In this document: piece by piece, positions 45,958 to 55,734 of the stretch
Position numbering within the stretch: position 1 is the first letter of the stretch
How the letters are laid out: the number at the start of each line of letters is the position of its first letter
Assembly: GCF_014648855.1 (NCBI RefSeq)
Contig: NZ_BMRX01000002.1
Location: 248,001-312,000 of the forward strand
DNA: 64,000 bases
Source of the DNA: Streptomyces parvulus
GTDB lineage: Bacteria; Actinomycetota; Actinomycetes; Streptomycetales; Streptomycetaceae
Direction: 5' to 3'
The notes under the pieces: generated by a model
The model's database searches: none
The model's input: only the letters and a program-made list of their open reading frames with translations
Told to the model about the DNA's origin: nothing
Program-made: the position numbers and the translations under genes

Positions 45958-46698
45958 TCAGGAGGAGGGGAGCTGCTGGCCGTAGTCCAGGGTGTCGTCC
46001 TCGGGGGGCTCCTGGAGCGCGAAGTCCTTGTTCCAGTCCGAGAAGCCGATCGTGCCCGCGCTGCCCGCCCGCACCAGCCGCAGCGGGTACGGCGTGCCCT
46101 CCAGGGAGACGTCGAGCGAGCCGCCGGCGCCGTCGTCTCCGGTGATCCGGACGGTCCGCACGCCCGCCTGCTCGTGCCGGCCGTCGGTCTTGACCTCGCC
46201 GTGCAGTGTGAGCAGCCCCTGGAGGAGGAGGTCCTTGTCCGTGAAGCCGCTGAACTTCTTGTACACCGGGTCGTCCTGCGGCACCTTCACGTACTTGCCG
46301 GCCAGCTTCCCTGCGGCCTTGGCGTCGCCGCCGTCGTGGCTCCAGAAGCCGGCGTCGGCCTTGAGGAAGAGCTGCTCACCGACGCGCAGCAGCCCGAAGG
46401 TCGTCCCCTCGGCGGCGACCGAGCCGGTGCCCCCCTCGCCCTTCAGCCGCATGTCGAGGCGGTACGTGCTGCCGCCGGCCGCGACCGTGCCGTGCAGGCG
46501 GACCGCCTGGGCGGACCGGGCGACGGCACCGGCCTTGGCCTGGATCTTGTCGGCCGGAAGCTTCCCGAGGCCGTTGGTGCCCGCGTCCGGGTCCTCACCG
46601 CCGCAGCCCGTCAGCCCCGCGAGGGTCACCGCGGCCAGGGCGCACACCGCGCCCCGCAGAGCGGCCCTGCGGGTACGGCTCCGGGGAGTCACAGACAC
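45958..46698 (-). CDS. LolA/LppX-like lipoprotein
   Basis: About 246 aa. The signal peptide ends in a lipobox LTGC (Cys32). The rest is strand-rich and fits the LolA/LprG-type fold of actinobacterial lipoproteins that bind lipids (segments YRLDMRLKGEGG and GVRTVRITGDDG). GTG 46698 has AAAGG upstream; GTG 46692 is possible. It converges on the 170-aa gene. Confidence 0.82.
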   Translation of the reverse strand: MSVTPRSRTRRAALRGAVCALAAVTLAGLTGCGGEDPDAGTNGLGKLPADKIQAKAGAVARSAQAVRLHGTVAAGGSTYRLDMRLKGEGGTGSVAAEGTTFGLLRVGEQLFLKADAGFWSHDGGDAKAAGKLAGKYVKVPQDDPVYKKFSGFTDKDLLLQGLLTLHGEVKTDGRHEQAGVRTVRITGDDGAGGSLDVSLEGTPYPLRLVRAGSAGTIGFSDWNKDFALQEPPEDDTLDYGQQLPSS

Positions 46699-46971
46699 AG
46701 GCGGAACTGCCTTTCTCACAGGGGCTGGCACGAGGCGGGCGGACGCCGTCGGCGGGCGGACCGCCCGGGCGGCGTACCGCAGCGTACCGGGGCCCCGGAG
46801 GTCGAACGGAGCCAGTCCGTCCGGAGCGGCCACCAGGGCGCGGCCGATCGGGACGGGCTAGCCTGAAGCCCGTCCGAGCGGGCAATTCGGAAAAGAGACA
46901 CCGTACGAATCAGCCGTCACGCACTCCGAGCCACGCACTCTGAGGCACGCCGACGAAAAGGAGCAGCGGCC

Positions 46972-48273
46972 ATGGCAGCGGGCGCCCCCCGGATCTTCGT
47001 CTCCCATCTCTCCGGCATCGCCGTGTTCGACCCGGCCGGCGACCAGGTGGGGCGGGTGCGCGACCTGGTCGTCATGCTCCGGGTCGGCCGCAAGCCCCCG
47101 CGGGTGCTCGGGCTGGTCGTCGAACTGACCACCCGCCGCCGGATCTTCCTGCCCATGACCCGGGTCACCGGCATCGAGTCCGGCCAGGTCATCACCACCG
47201 GCGTGGTCAACGTCCGGCGCTTCGAGCAGCGGCCCACCGAGCGCCTGGTCTTCGGCGAGCTGCTCGACCGGCGGGTCGCGCTCACCGAGACGGGCGAGGA
47301 GGTCACCGTCCTGGACCTGTCGGTGCAGCAGCTGCCGGCCCGCCGGGACTGGGAGATCGACAAGGTCTTCGTGCGCAAGGGCAGGAAGGGCGGCGCCTTC
47401 CGGCGGGCCAAGGGCGAGACCCTCACCGTCGAGTGGTCCGGCGTCACCGGCTTCTCGGTGGAGGAGCACGGGCAGGGCGCCGAGAACCTCCTCGCCACCT
47501 TCGAGCAGCTGCGCCCCGCCGACCTAGCCAACGTCCTGCACCACCTGTCGGCCAAGCGCCGCGCGGAGGTCGCCGCCGCCCTGGACGACGACCGCCTGGC
47601 CGACGTGCTGGAGGAGCTGCCCGAGGACGACCAGATCGAGATCCTCGGCAAGCTCAAGGAGGAGCGGGCCGCGGACGTGCTGGAGGCGATGGACCCGGAC
47701 GACGCGGCCGACCTGCTCGGCGAGCTGCCCGAGGCCGACAAGGAACGGCTGCTGAGCCTGATGCAGCCGGACGACGCGGCCGACATGCGGCGCCTGATGG
47801 CGTACGAGGAGCACACGGCCGGCGGTCTGATGACCACCGAACCGATCGTGTTGCGCCCGGACGCCACCGTCGCCGACGCGCTTGCCCGCATCCGCAATCC
47901 CGACCTGTCGCCGGCGCACGCCGCCCAGGTGTACGTGTGCCGGCCGCCCGAGGAGACACCGACCGGCAAGTACCTGGGCACCGTCCACTTCCAGCGCCTG
48001 CTGCGCGACCCCCCGTACACGCTGGTCGGCTCCATCCTCGACGACGACCTGCGGCCCCTGGACCCGGACGCCGCGCTGCCCGTGGTCGCCGGGTTCTTCG
48101 CCGCGTACGACATGGTCGCGGCGCCGGTCGTGGACGACTCCGGGTCGCTGCTCGGCGCGGTCACCGTGGACGACGTACTGGATCACATGCTGCCCGACGA
48201 CTGGCGGGAGACCGAGTACCACCTCGACGAGCCGGCCGGGGCGGCGAAGGAGGGGAGCGCCGATGGCGCCTGA
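46972..48273 (+). CDS. Soluble MgtE-N / CBS domain protein with PRC-barrel-like start
   Basis: 433 aa. The N-terminus (about 8-150) resembles PRC-barrel modules. The MgtE N domain (about 160-270) has the repeated helical ELPEDDQIEIL and MDPDDAADLL motifs. A CBS pair follows (about 280-415). No membrane domain is present, unlike the MgtE channel, so this is the sensory half alone. It may sense Mg2+ or adenine nucleotides and act on another protein. It overlaps the DUF1003 gene by 11 nt. Confidence 0.9.
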   Translation: MAAGAPRIFVSHLSGIAVFDPAGDQVGRVRDLVVMLRVGRKPPRVLGLVVELTTRRRIFLPMTRVTGIESGQVITTGVVNVRRFEQRPTERLVFGELLDRRVALTETGEEVTVLDLSVQQLPARRDWEIDKVFVRKGRKGGAFRRAKGETLTVEWSGVTGFSVEEHGQGAENLLATFEQLRPADLANVLHHLSAKRRAEVAAALDDDRLADVLEELPEDDQIEILGKLKEERAADVLEAMDPDDAADLLGELPEADKERLLSLMQPDDAADMRRLMAYEEHTAGGLMTTEPIVLRPDATVADALARIRNPDLSPAHAAQVYVCRPPEETPTGKYLGTVHFQRLLRDPPYTLVGSILDDDLRPLDPDAALPVVAGFFAAYDMVAAPVVDDSGSLLGAVTVDDVLDHMLPDDWRETEYHLDEPAGAAKEGSADGA

Positions 48274-48862
48274 GCGTGAGACGGCCACCCGGGAGCGGGC
48301 CACGTCGGGGGCGACCGCGGCCTCCCGTTCCCGTGCCCGCCTGGACCAGCCACGGCCGCCGCGCCGCCGGATCCTGCCCGAGTGGGACCCGGAGTCCTTC
48401 GGACGGCTCTCGGAGCGGGTCGCGCGGTTCCTGGGCACCGGGCGGTTCATCGTCTGGATGACGGTCGTCATCATCCTGTGGGTGGTGTGGAACGTGTCCG
48501 CGCCGAGCGGTCTGCGGTTCGACGAGTACCCGTTCATCTTCCTGACGCTGATGCTCTCGCTGCAGGCCTCCTACGCGGCCCCGCTGATCCTGCTCGCGCA
48601 GAACCGGCAGGACGACCGCGACCGGGTCAACCTCGAACAGGACCGCAAGCAGAACGAGCGGTCGATCGCCGACACCGAGTACCTGACCCGGGAGATCGCC
48701 GCCCTGCGCATCGGCCTCGGCGAGGTCGCGACGCGGGACTGGATCCGCTCCGAGCTGCAGGACGTCCTCAGGGACCTGGAGGAGCGGCAGAACGGCCACC
48801 ACCCCGACCGCGGGGTATTCCCGGCGGATCGCCCGCCGGGGCGTGACGTACACGACCGCTGA
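48263..48862 (+). CDS. DUF1003 membrane protein
   Basis: 199 aa. A basic, low-complexity start is followed by two membrane helices (about 70-90 and 100-120) separated by a short loop with the DUF1003 pattern FDEYPFIFLTLMLS, then a charged coiled region with QNRQDDRDR. Function unknown. It overlaps the MgtE-N/CBS gene, which suggests the two act together, a pairing also kept in mycobacteria near mrp. Confidence 0.88.
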   Translation: MAPERETATRERATSGATAASRSRARLDQPRPPRRRILPEWDPESFGRLSERVARFLGTGRFIVWMTVVIILWVVWNVSAPSGLRFDEYPFIFLTLMLSLQASYAAPLILLAQNRQDDRDRVNLEQDRKQNERSIADTEYLTREIAALRIGLGEVATRDWIRSELQDVLRDLEERQNGHHPDRGVFPADRPPGRDVHDR

Positions 48863-48893
48863 CGGGGCTTTCCGTGCCCCGTGCCGGGCGCCG

Positions 48894-48899
48894 TACCAT
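48894..48899 (+). promoter_or_regulatory. -10 element, leaderless candidate (mrp)
   Basis: TACCAT, 7 nt before the ATG at 48907; no Shine-Dalgarno. Confidence 0.5.
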
Positions 48900-48906
48900 C
48901 GTCACT

Positions 48907-50040
48907 ATGGCTACGGAAGACGCGGTGCGCGAGGCACTGGCGACGGTGAACGACCCCGAGATCAACCGGCCCATCACCGAGCTGGGGATGGTCAAGTCGG
49001 TGGAGATCGGCGCGGACGGAGCGGTCGCGGTCGCCGTGTACCTGACGGTCTCCGGCTGCCCCATGCGGGACACCATCACGCAGCGCGTGACGGACGCCGT
49101 CTCGGCGGTCGAGGGGGTCACGCGCGTCGACGTCGAGCTGGACGTGATGAGCGACGAGCAGCGCAAGGAGCTGGCGAGCGCCCTGCGCGGCGGCCAGACC
49201 GAGCGCGAGGTGCCCTTCGCCAAGCCCGGCAGCCTCACCCGGGTCTACGCGGTCGCCTCCGGCAAGGGCGGCGTCGGCAAGTCGTCGGTCACGGTGAACC
49301 TGGCGGCGGCGATGGCCGCGGACGGCCTCAAGGTCGGCGTGGTCGACGCCGACATCTACGGCCACTCCGTGCCGCGCATGCTGGGCGCCGACGGGCGGCC
49401 CACCCAGGTCGAGAACATGATCATGCCGCCGTCGGCGAACGGCGTGAAGGTCATCTCGATCGGCATGTTCACCCCGGGCAACGCACCGGTCGTCTGGCGC
49501 GGCCCGATGCTCCACCGCGCGCTCCAGCAGTTCCTGGCCGACGTGTACTGGGGCGACCTGGACGTCCTGCTGCTCGACCTGCCGCCCGGCACCGGCGACA
49601 TCGCGATCTCCGTGGCCCAGCTGGTGCCGAACGCCGAGATCCTGGTCGTGACGACCCCTCAGCAGGCCGCCGCCGAGGTGGCGGAGCGGGCCGGGGCCAT
49701 CGCCGTGCAGACCCACCAGAAGATCGTCGGCGTGGTCGAGAACATGTCCGGCCTGCCCTGCCCGCACTGCGGCGAGATGGTCGACGTGTTCGGCACGGGC
49801 GGCGGCCAGTCGGTCGCCGACGGCCTCACCCGGACGACCGGCGCGGCCGTGCCGGTGCTCGGTGCCATCCCGATCGACGTGCGGCTGCGGGAGGGCGGCG
49901 ACGCGGGCACGCCCGTCGTGCTGTCCGACCCGGACTCCCCGGCGGGCGAGGCGCTGCGCGCGATCGCGGGCAAGCTGGGCGGCCGTCAGCGCGGCCTGTC
50001 GGGCCTGTCCCTGGGGATCACGCCGAGGAACAAGTTCTGA
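48907..50040 (+). CDS. mrp: Mrp/NBP35 family Fe-S cluster carrier ATPase
   Basis: 377 aa. An N-terminal MIP18/DUF59 domain (1-95) is fused to a deviant Walker ATPase with GKGGVGKSS near 120 and DLPPGTGD near 222. The CPHC pair near 280 binds a bridging 4Fe-4S cluster in the dimer. It delivers Fe-S clusters to apoproteins in the cytosol. No ribosome site: TACCAT lies 7 nt before the ATG, so the mRNA is probably leaderless. Confidence 0.95.
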   Translation: MATEDAVREALATVNDPEINRPITELGMVKSVEIGADGAVAVAVYLTVSGCPMRDTITQRVTDAVSAVEGVTRVDVELDVMSDEQRKELASALRGGQTEREVPFAKPGSLTRVYAVASGKGGVGKSSVTVNLAAAMAADGLKVGVVDADIYGHSVPRMLGADGRPTQVENMIMPPSANGVKVISIGMFTPGNAPVVWRGPMLHRALQQFLADVYWGDLDVLLLDLPPGTGDIAISVAQLVPNAEILVVTTPQQAAAEVAERAGAIAVQTHQKIVGVVENMSGLPCPHCGEMVDVFGTGGGQSVADGLTRTTGAAVPVLGAIPIDVRLREGGDAGTPVVLSDPDSPAGEALRAIAGKLGGRQRGLSGLSLGITPRNKF

Positions 50041-50119
50041 CCCGCGGAGCGGGCACGGGGGCGCCGTCCGTCCGGACGGCGCCTCTTCTCGTGCCGGGGG
50101 CCGCGGGGCCGGCGGGGGC

Positions 50120-50791
50120 CTAGGCGTAGGCGCCGATGTCCTTCACCACGGAGAAGGCCAGGCCGTACGCGCTCATGCCCCTGCCGTAGGCGCCGAGGTG
50201 CACGCCCTGCTCGGTGGAGCCGGCGAGGACCCAGCCGAACTCGGACTCGCGGTAGTGGAACGGGGTCGGTACGCCGTCCACGGGGAGGGACAGGGTCGTC
50301 CAGTCCTCGCCGTCGAGGTCGTCGGCGAGGACCCACGCCGTCTCCGTCTGCTGCTCCAGCCAGTCGTCGCGCAGCGAGTGGTCCATCTGGCCGGGCCAGG
50401 TGAAGGACAGCAGCCCCACGCCGGCGAGCCAGGCCGCCGAGGAGACCGAGGTGGCCTCCAGCAGGCCCGTGCCGTCGGCGCTGCGCCGGTCCGGGTTGGC
50501 CGCCACGGTCACGACGACCGCGAACTTCTCCTTGGCGTCCTGTTCGTCGCCCGCGACGTGCTCGTTGCGGACCGACGGTTCGTCGCCGTGCCCGATCGAG
50601 CCGTGCTCGACGGTGCCGTCGGCCGCCGTACCGAGCTGCATCAGCCTGCGCGGACCCGTGAACGCCTCGTCGAGGCCGTACCACGGGAAGGGCGCACTCA
50701 GGTAGCCGTCGACCGTCTGCCGGCCGGACGGGGACTGGGGTCCGCCCTCCGCGGCCGGCGCCTGTGCGACCGCCTGACTCGTCGTCTCCAT
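50120..50791 (-). CDS. Hypothetical protein of the σE-tatB neighbourhood
   Basis: 223 aa without membrane helix or signal peptide. It has aromatic-rich segments (SAPFPWYGLDEAF, SFTWPGQMDHSL) and no motif I can assign. The ATG has GGAGG upstream. It lies 240 bp downstream of tatB on the same strand. Confidence 0.78.
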   Translation of the reverse strand: METTSQAVAQAPAAEGGPQSPSGRQTVDGYLSAPFPWYGLDEAFTGPRRLMQLGTAADGTVEHGSIGHGDEPSVRNEHVAGDEQDAKEKFAVVVTVAANPDRRSADGTGLLEATSVSSAAWLAGVGLLSFTWPGQMDHSLRDDWLEQQTETAWVLADDLDGEDWTTLSLPVDGVPTPFHYRESEFGWVLAGSTEQGVHLGAYGRGMSAYGLAFSVVKDIGAYA

Positions 50792-51032
50792 GTGCCCGGA
50801 CGCCTCCTCGCGCTCGTCGGGCCGGTACGGCCCGCCCCCCTTCGGGCGCACTCGTCCGGTCCGCACAACAACTCGGGCAGCATAGCCACACCTTCGGCGG
50901 CAGCCGGGAAAGCGCCCGGCGCGTGGGCCGCCCGGACGTCGGCCGCGGGCCCTGTACGCCCCGTCCGGAGTATGAGACGCGTCACGTACGACGCGGTCGG
51001 GCGCCGCCCGTGCGGGGCGGGCGGCGCGGGGC

Positions 51033-51485
51033 TCAGGTGGCGTCGGCGTCGAAGGGCGGGCGGTCCTCGGCGGCGGGCGTCTCGGGCTTCTTCGACATGT
51101 CGACGCGGCCGCGGCCCGAACCGGAGGACGGCGTGGACGACGTGGAAGCCGAGGAGTCCGTGTCGCGGCCGTGTACCGCGTCGGTGACCTCGGCCATCTC
51201 CTTCTTCAGGTCGAAGCCGTTGCGCAGTTCCTTGAGCCCCAGCTCGTCGTTCTCCATCTGCTTGCGGATGAACGTCTTGGGGTTGAGGTCCTCGAACTCG
51301 AAGTCCTTGAACTCGGGGCCCAGCTCCTGGCGGATGTCCTGCTTGGCGCTGTCCGAGAACTCCCGGATCTTCCGGATGGTGCGCGTGACGTCCTGGATGA
51401 CCTTGGGGAGCTTGTCCGGACCGAAGACGAGCACGGCGAGAACAACGAGCGCGACCAGCTCGAGTGGTCCTATGTCATTGAACAC
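51033..51485 (-). CDS. tatB: Twin-arginine translocase subunit TatB
   Basis: 150 aa. A short N-terminal membrane helix with GPLELVALVVLAVLVFGPDKLP, the family's FGPxxLP hinge, then an amphipathic helix and a long charged region ending in a disordered tail. It acts with TatA and TatC to export folded proteins. The GTG start has AAGGAG. It follows the HtrA-like gene, as in mycobacteria. Confidence 0.92.
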   Translation of the reverse strand: MFNDIGPLELVALVVLAVLVFGPDKLPKVIQDVTRTIRKIREFSDSAKQDIRQELGPEFKDFEFEDLNPKTFIRKQMENDELGLKELRNGFDLKKEMAEVTDAVHGRDTDSSASTSSTPSSGSGRGRVDMSKKPETPAAEDRPPFDADAT

Positions 51486-51606
51486 CTGAAGCTCCTTGGG
51501 ATGTCCGGGCCGCCACCACGGTACCCGCCGACCCCGCCCGACCGGTACCGTCCCGTGCGTCCCGAGTGCGTGTGTGCGAGCGCTTTCCGCATTGTTCGCC
51601 TTCCGC

Positions 51607-53619
51607 TCAGCCGCCGTCCGAGGAGCCGAGGACCAGGGAGATCTTCCGTTCCCGGCCGTCGCGCTCCAGGGTGAGTTCGAGGCGGTCGCCGGGGCGGTGG
51701 GCGCGGGTCTTGACGATCAGCTCCTCACCGGAGTGCACGCGTTGACCGTCGACGGCGGTGATCACGTCGCCGGGTTCGATGCCGGCCTCGGCGCCCGGAC
51801 CGCCCTTGGTGACCGCGGACCCGTCGGCGCCGACCCGGGCGCCGTCGCCCGAGTAGTCCATGTCGAGGGTGATGCCGATCACCGGGTGGCTGGCCCGGCC
51901 CGTGTTGATCAGCTCCTCGGCGACGCGCTTGCCCTGGTTGATGGGAATGGCGAAGCCGAGCCCTATCGAGCCGGACTGGCCCCCGTCGGACTCGGCGCTG
52001 CCGCCCCCGGCGGAGCGGATGGCGGAGTTGATGCCGATGGCCCGGCCCCGGGAGTCCAGCAGGGGGCCGCCGGAGTTGCCCGGGTTGATGGGCGCGTCGG
52101 TCTGGAGGGCGTCGACGTAGGACACGTCGCTGGCGTCGCCCTCCTCGCCGCCGGCGGTGATGGGCCGCTCCATGGCGCTGATGATGCCGGAGGTGACCGT
52201 GCCCGCCAGGTCGAAGGGGGCGCCGATGGCCACCACGGGGTCGCCGACCCGGACGTTGTCGGAGTTGCCGAGGGGCATCGGGGTGAGGCCGCTGACGCCC
52301 TTCACCCGCACCACGGCGAGGTCGTAGCCGCTGTCCCGGCCGACGACCGTGGCCTCGGCGGTGTCGCCGCTGTTGAAGGTCACCGTTATCTCGCCGCCGT
52401 CCCCGGCGGGGTCCACGACGTGGTTGTTGGTCAGGATGTGGCCGCGGTCGTCCAGGACGAAGCCGGTGCCGGTGCCCGCGGACTCGCTGCCGCTGACGTG
52501 CAGGGTCACCACGCTGGGCAGGGCGCGCCCGGCGAGGGCCGCGACGCTGCCGGGGGCCCGCTTCGCGGACTCGGCGCCGGCCTGGGGCAGCTCGACGGTG
52601 CCCACGCCGCCGTTGCGCTCCAGGTGGACGCCGACGACGCCGCCGGCGATGCCGGAGACCAGCGCGATGAGCAGCGCCCCGCCGATCAGGGCCTTCCTGG
52701 TCCGCCGGCGCCGTTCGTCGGGCGTGCCGCTGTGCTGGAGGGGCGCGGTGGCGGCGGACGCGGTCCAGGGGTCGTAACGCCCCCAGGGGTCGAAGTCGGG
52801 CTCGGCGCTCTGCCCGGGTGCGGGCTCCGGGGCCGCCGCGGCAGCCGCCGGTTCGGGCGCGCCGGCGTCCCCCGACTCGGGCTGCCGGGCCGAAGGGACC
52901 GGGGTGGGAGCGCCACCGGGGGCAGCGCCGGGCGCGGGTACGGGGGACGCCGCCGTGCCGTGCGTGAGGTGCGGCGCGGGTCGACCAGCCGGCGGGGCAG
53001 GCGGCGGGGCGTCCGCGAAGGCCGGGTCGGGGGTCGCACCGGGCGGCGGGGTCGCGGCCGGGCGCGGCGCAGGGGTCGGCGGCGGGGTGTCCGCGAAGGC
53101 CGGGTCGGGGGTCGCACCGGGCGGCGGGGTCGCGGCCGGGCGCGGCGCAGGGGTCGGCGGCGGGGTGTCCGCGAAGGCCGGGTCGGGGACGGCACCCGGC
53201 GGTGCCGCCGGGGCCGGGTGCGGCGCGGGGGCGTTCGCCGGGGCCGGGGACGGCGTCGCCGTGCCCTGGGCCGGGGTGGTCGCCGGGTGCTGGACCGGCG
53301 GGGCGGGGGCCCAGGGGCCCGGTTCGCCGTACGGCGGGGTGCTGTACGGGTCGGGCTCGTGCAGGGGCCTGGGGCGCTCGGGCGGGGCGGGCGGGAGGCC
53401 GGCGCCGTCGGCTGCCGGGCGGTCCAGCTCGTAGTCGCCGTCGTCGGACGCTTCGGTCCCGCGGGGCGGCGCCGGGCGTTCCAGCTCGAAGTCCCCGTCG
53501 CCGGTGCTCCCGGCATCCGCACCGCGAGGCCGCGCCAGTTCGAAGTCGCCGTCGGTCGCGTCCTCGGACGAGCGGGGACGAGTCCACCACTTCGCCTTCG
53601 TGGGCTTCGCCTCGTTCAT
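51607..53619 (-). CDS. HtrA-like membrane-anchored serine protease with PDZ domain
   Basis: 670 aa. The first 300 residues are a Pro/Ala-rich cytosolic region with 26-residue repeats. One membrane helix near 310-330 is followed by a trypsin-like domain: His in TNNHVVD, Asp in YDLAVV, Ser in GNSGGPL. A C-terminal PDZ domain (about 565-665) has GDVITAVDGQ. It should degrade misfolded envelope proteins. It sits behind the sigma and anti-sigma genes, consistent with envelope-stress control. Confidence 0.93.
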   Translation of the reverse strand: MNEAKPTKAKWWTRPRSSEDATDGDFELARPRGADAGSTGDGDFELERPAPPRGTEASDDGDYELDRPAADGAGLPPAPPERPRPLHEPDPYSTPPYGEPGPWAPAPPVQHPATTPAQGTATPSPAPANAPAPHPAPAAPPGAVPDPAFADTPPPTPAPRPAATPPPGATPDPAFADTPPPTPAPRPAATPPPGATPDPAFADAPPPAPPAGRPAPHLTHGTAASPVPAPGAAPGGAPTPVPSARQPESGDAGAPEPAAAAAAPEPAPGQSAEPDFDPWGRYDPWTASAATAPLQHSGTPDERRRRTRKALIGGALLIALVSGIAGGVVGVHLERNGGVGTVELPQAGAESAKRAPGSVAALAGRALPSVVTLHVSGSESAGTGTGFVLDDRGHILTNNHVVDPAGDGGEITVTFNSGDTAEATVVGRDSGYDLAVVRVKGVSGLTPMPLGNSDNVRVGDPVVAIGAPFDLAGTVTSGIISAMERPITAGGEEGDASDVSYVDALQTDAPINPGNSGGPLLDSRGRAIGINSAIRSAGGGSAESDGGQSGSIGLGFAIPINQGKRVAEELINTGRASHPVIGITLDMDYSGDGARVGADGSAVTKGGPGAEAGIEPGDVITAVDGQRVHSGEELIVKTRAHRPGDRLELTLERDGRERKISLVLGSSDGG
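53011..53189. repeat. Tandem 78-bp repeats in the HtrA-like gene
   Basis: Two identical 78-bp copies (53011-53088 and 53089-53166) and a partial third. Each encodes 26 residues of the Pro/Ala-rich cytosolic tail. Perfect identity shows recent duplication or gene conversion. Confidence 0.95.
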
Positions 53620-53712
53620 GTTCTCCCCCGCAGCTGGCCGCAGATCGTCGGCTCCAAGGGCTCTGGCGCCACCCCGGATTCAATCAGGTCGCGGCCCGGC
53701 GCGCCGACCCCG

Positions 53713-54711
53713 TCAGCGGACCGGCCGCTGCGCGGCGGACGAGGACGCCGTCGGGGCCGGGGACACGGCCGGGACGGGCGCGGGTGCGGCGAACAGGCCG
53801 GGCGGCCGCACCTCGGGCGCCGTCGACCAGGAGGCGAGCGCGAGCGGGGGCACCGCTTCCAGCGGACGTATCAACGGCGACATGGCGGCGGCACCGGCCG
53901 TGACCGGGGCGGTCAGCGCGTGCACGGCCTGCCGGAGCGTCTCGCTCGTGGCGGGCGCGGGCAGCCCCGGCAGCAGCGGCGCGGCGGAGCGGGTGGGCGC
54001 GACGGGCGTGTCGCCGAGCGACCGCTGCCCCTGGGCCTGACCGAGCAGCGGACCGGCCGAGCGGCGGCGCTGGCTGTCGGAGGTGGCCGCACCCGCGCCC
54101 TGGGTCCGGGCCGGCGTCACATTGCTGCCGTTCCCCGAGCCGCGGGCGTCGGTGGTGGTGTCGGGGGTGCCGAGGGTGACACCGCCGAGGGCGATGGCGG
54201 CCAGCGAGACCGCGCCGGCCGCGGCGAAGGCGAACCGCATCCCGCGCGAGGCGGACCGCTCGGACTCCTGGCGGCCGACGTCGTGGATCCGGAAGCCCCG
54301 GCCGGGCGCGGAGGGCGGCAGGACGGCGGCGTGCGGCCGCAGCGGCGCGTAGTCGAACTCGAACCGCTCGCCCCGCTTCGGGCCGAGCCCGCCGGGCAGG
54401 CCCGTCAGGTCGTCGGCGAACCCGCCGCCGAGCGGGGGCAGGCCGCCGCCGTCGGCGTCGCCGCCCGCGGGGAGTCCTTGGAGGCGGGCCAGGAAGCTCT
54501 CGGACGGGGCCGGCGGGGCCGACTCCGCGAAGACGTTCTTCAGCCGACGCTGCGCGTCGACCTCCGTCTTGCACTTCGGGCAGGTCGCCACGTGCGCCAG
54601 TACGCGCTCGCGCGCGTCATGACCGAGCTCGCCGTCCACCAGGGCGGAGAGCCGGTCTCCCAGATGCTGCTCTGCGAGGTGCCCCTCGGATCGAGGCCGT
54701 GACCCACTCAC
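53713..54711 (-). CDS. Zinc-binding anti-sigma factor (RseA-like)
   Basis: 332 aa. The ZAS motif is present near 40-47 (HVATCPKC, the H-x3-C-x2-C core). A membrane helix lies near 170-195 and an extracytoplasmic Pro/Ala-rich region follows. It should hold the ECF sigma factor at the membrane and release it on stress. The GTG overlaps the sigma stop (GTGA), so the two are co-translated in near-equal amounts. Confidence 0.92.
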   Translation of the reverse strand: MSGSRPRSEGHLAEQHLGDRLSALVDGELGHDARERVLAHVATCPKCKTEVDAQRRLKNVFAESAPPAPSESFLARLQGLPAGGDADGGGLPPLGGGFADDLTGLPGGLGPKRGERFEFDYAPLRPHAAVLPPSAPGRGFRIHDVGRQESERSASRGMRFAFAAAGAVSLAAIALGGVTLGTPDTTTDARGSGNGSNVTPARTQGAGAATSDSQRRRSAGPLLGQAQGQRSLGDTPVAPTRSAAPLLPGLPAPATSETLRQAVHALTAPVTAGAAAMSPLIRPLEAVPPLALASWSTAPEVRPPGLFAAPAPVPAVSPAPTASSSAAQRPVR

Positions 54712-55493
54712 GCGCTCGTGCCCCCTCCTCCCAGAGCGGGCACGCCGGCCACGAAGGAACGACGCTCGGCGCGCGCCTTGGGTGAACGGTGGGCGAGCGC
54801 CTTGCGCAGCTGGGAGCGACCGCGGTGGATGCGGGAGCGGACGGTGCCGAGCTTGACCCCGAGCGTCGCGGCGATCTCCTCGTACGACAGCCCCTCGATG
54901 TCGCACAGGACGACGGCGGCGCGGAACTCGGGCGCGAGGGTGTCCAGCGCCTGCTGGACGTCCGCGTCGAAGTGCGCGTCGTGGAAGACCTGCTGCGGGG
55001 TGGGCTCCTTGCTGGGCAGCCGCTCGGCCGCGTCGTCGCCGAGGGCGTCGAAGCGGATGCGCTGCTTGCGGCGCACCATGTCCAGGAAGAGGTTGGTCGT
55101 GATGCGGTGCAGCCAGCCCTCGAAGGTGCCCGGCGTGTACGTCGACAGGGACCGGAAGACCCGGACGAAGACCTCCTGGGTGAGGTCCTCCGCGTCGTGC
55201 TGGTTGCCGGTGAGGCGGTAGGCGAGGCGGTAGACCCGGCCGCTGTGGGTGCTGACGATCTCCTCCCAGGTGGGCGGAGTCCACGCCTGCCCGTCCGCGT
55301 CGCTGGTGAAGGTCGCGGTCTGGGCGGGTCCCGAGGCGGGACCGGCGGCGTGGCTGGGGTCAGCAGCGGTGTCGTTCACGGATTTCGGCCTGCCTGCCGA
55401 TCCGAGGAAGCGCCGCAGCACTCCGCCCCGATCCGCGGGTGCGGCCGCACCTCCCCTGTCGGCTCTGGTGGTGTCCAGTGGAGCCCCTACCAT
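54708..55493 (-). CDS. ECF sigma factor (mycobacterial SigE type)
   Basis: 261 aa. After a disordered start (1-90), region 2 includes [22 protein letters not shown] interrupted around 105-130, with [16 protein letters not shown]. Region 4 has the helix-turn-helix [23 protein letters not shown], split here near 215-235. Neighbours (RseA, HtrA, TatB, O-methyltransferase) are those of mycobacterial SigE, an envelope-stress sigma. It is not the Streptomyces gene named sigE. ATG 55493 has GAGG five nt upstream. Confidence 0.93.
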   Translation of the reverse strand: MVGAPLDTTRADRGGAAAPADRGGVLRRFLGSAGRPKSVNDTAADPSHAAGPASGPAQTATFTSDADGQAWTPPTWEEIVSTHSGRVYRLAYRLTGNQHDAEDLTQEVFVRVFRSLSTYTPGTFEGWLHRITTNLFLDMVRRKQRIRFDALGDDAAERLPSKEPTPQQVFHDAHFDADVQQALDTLAPEFRAAVVLCDIEGLSYEEIAATLGVKLGTVRSRIHRGRSQLRKALAHRSPKARAERRSFVAGVPALGGGGTSA

Positions 55494-55734
55494 AGCCACC
55501 TCGCCCGTTAGCTCCGGATAAGCGGTTTTACGAGAATTTGATGTGTGCCGGCCCGGCTCGTACGGCTGCGTCAGCACTTGGTGGACGCCCTGGTCCATCC
55601 GCCGCCCCCGTCCCGGTCTCCGGCCGCTCGATCGCCTCTTCTGCTCTCCCTTTTCAACGACCGGTCCCATCTGCGGGTTCCCGACGCCAACGGATACAGT
55701 CACGCCGAGGCTTCGACGGGGACAGGAGAGGGTC

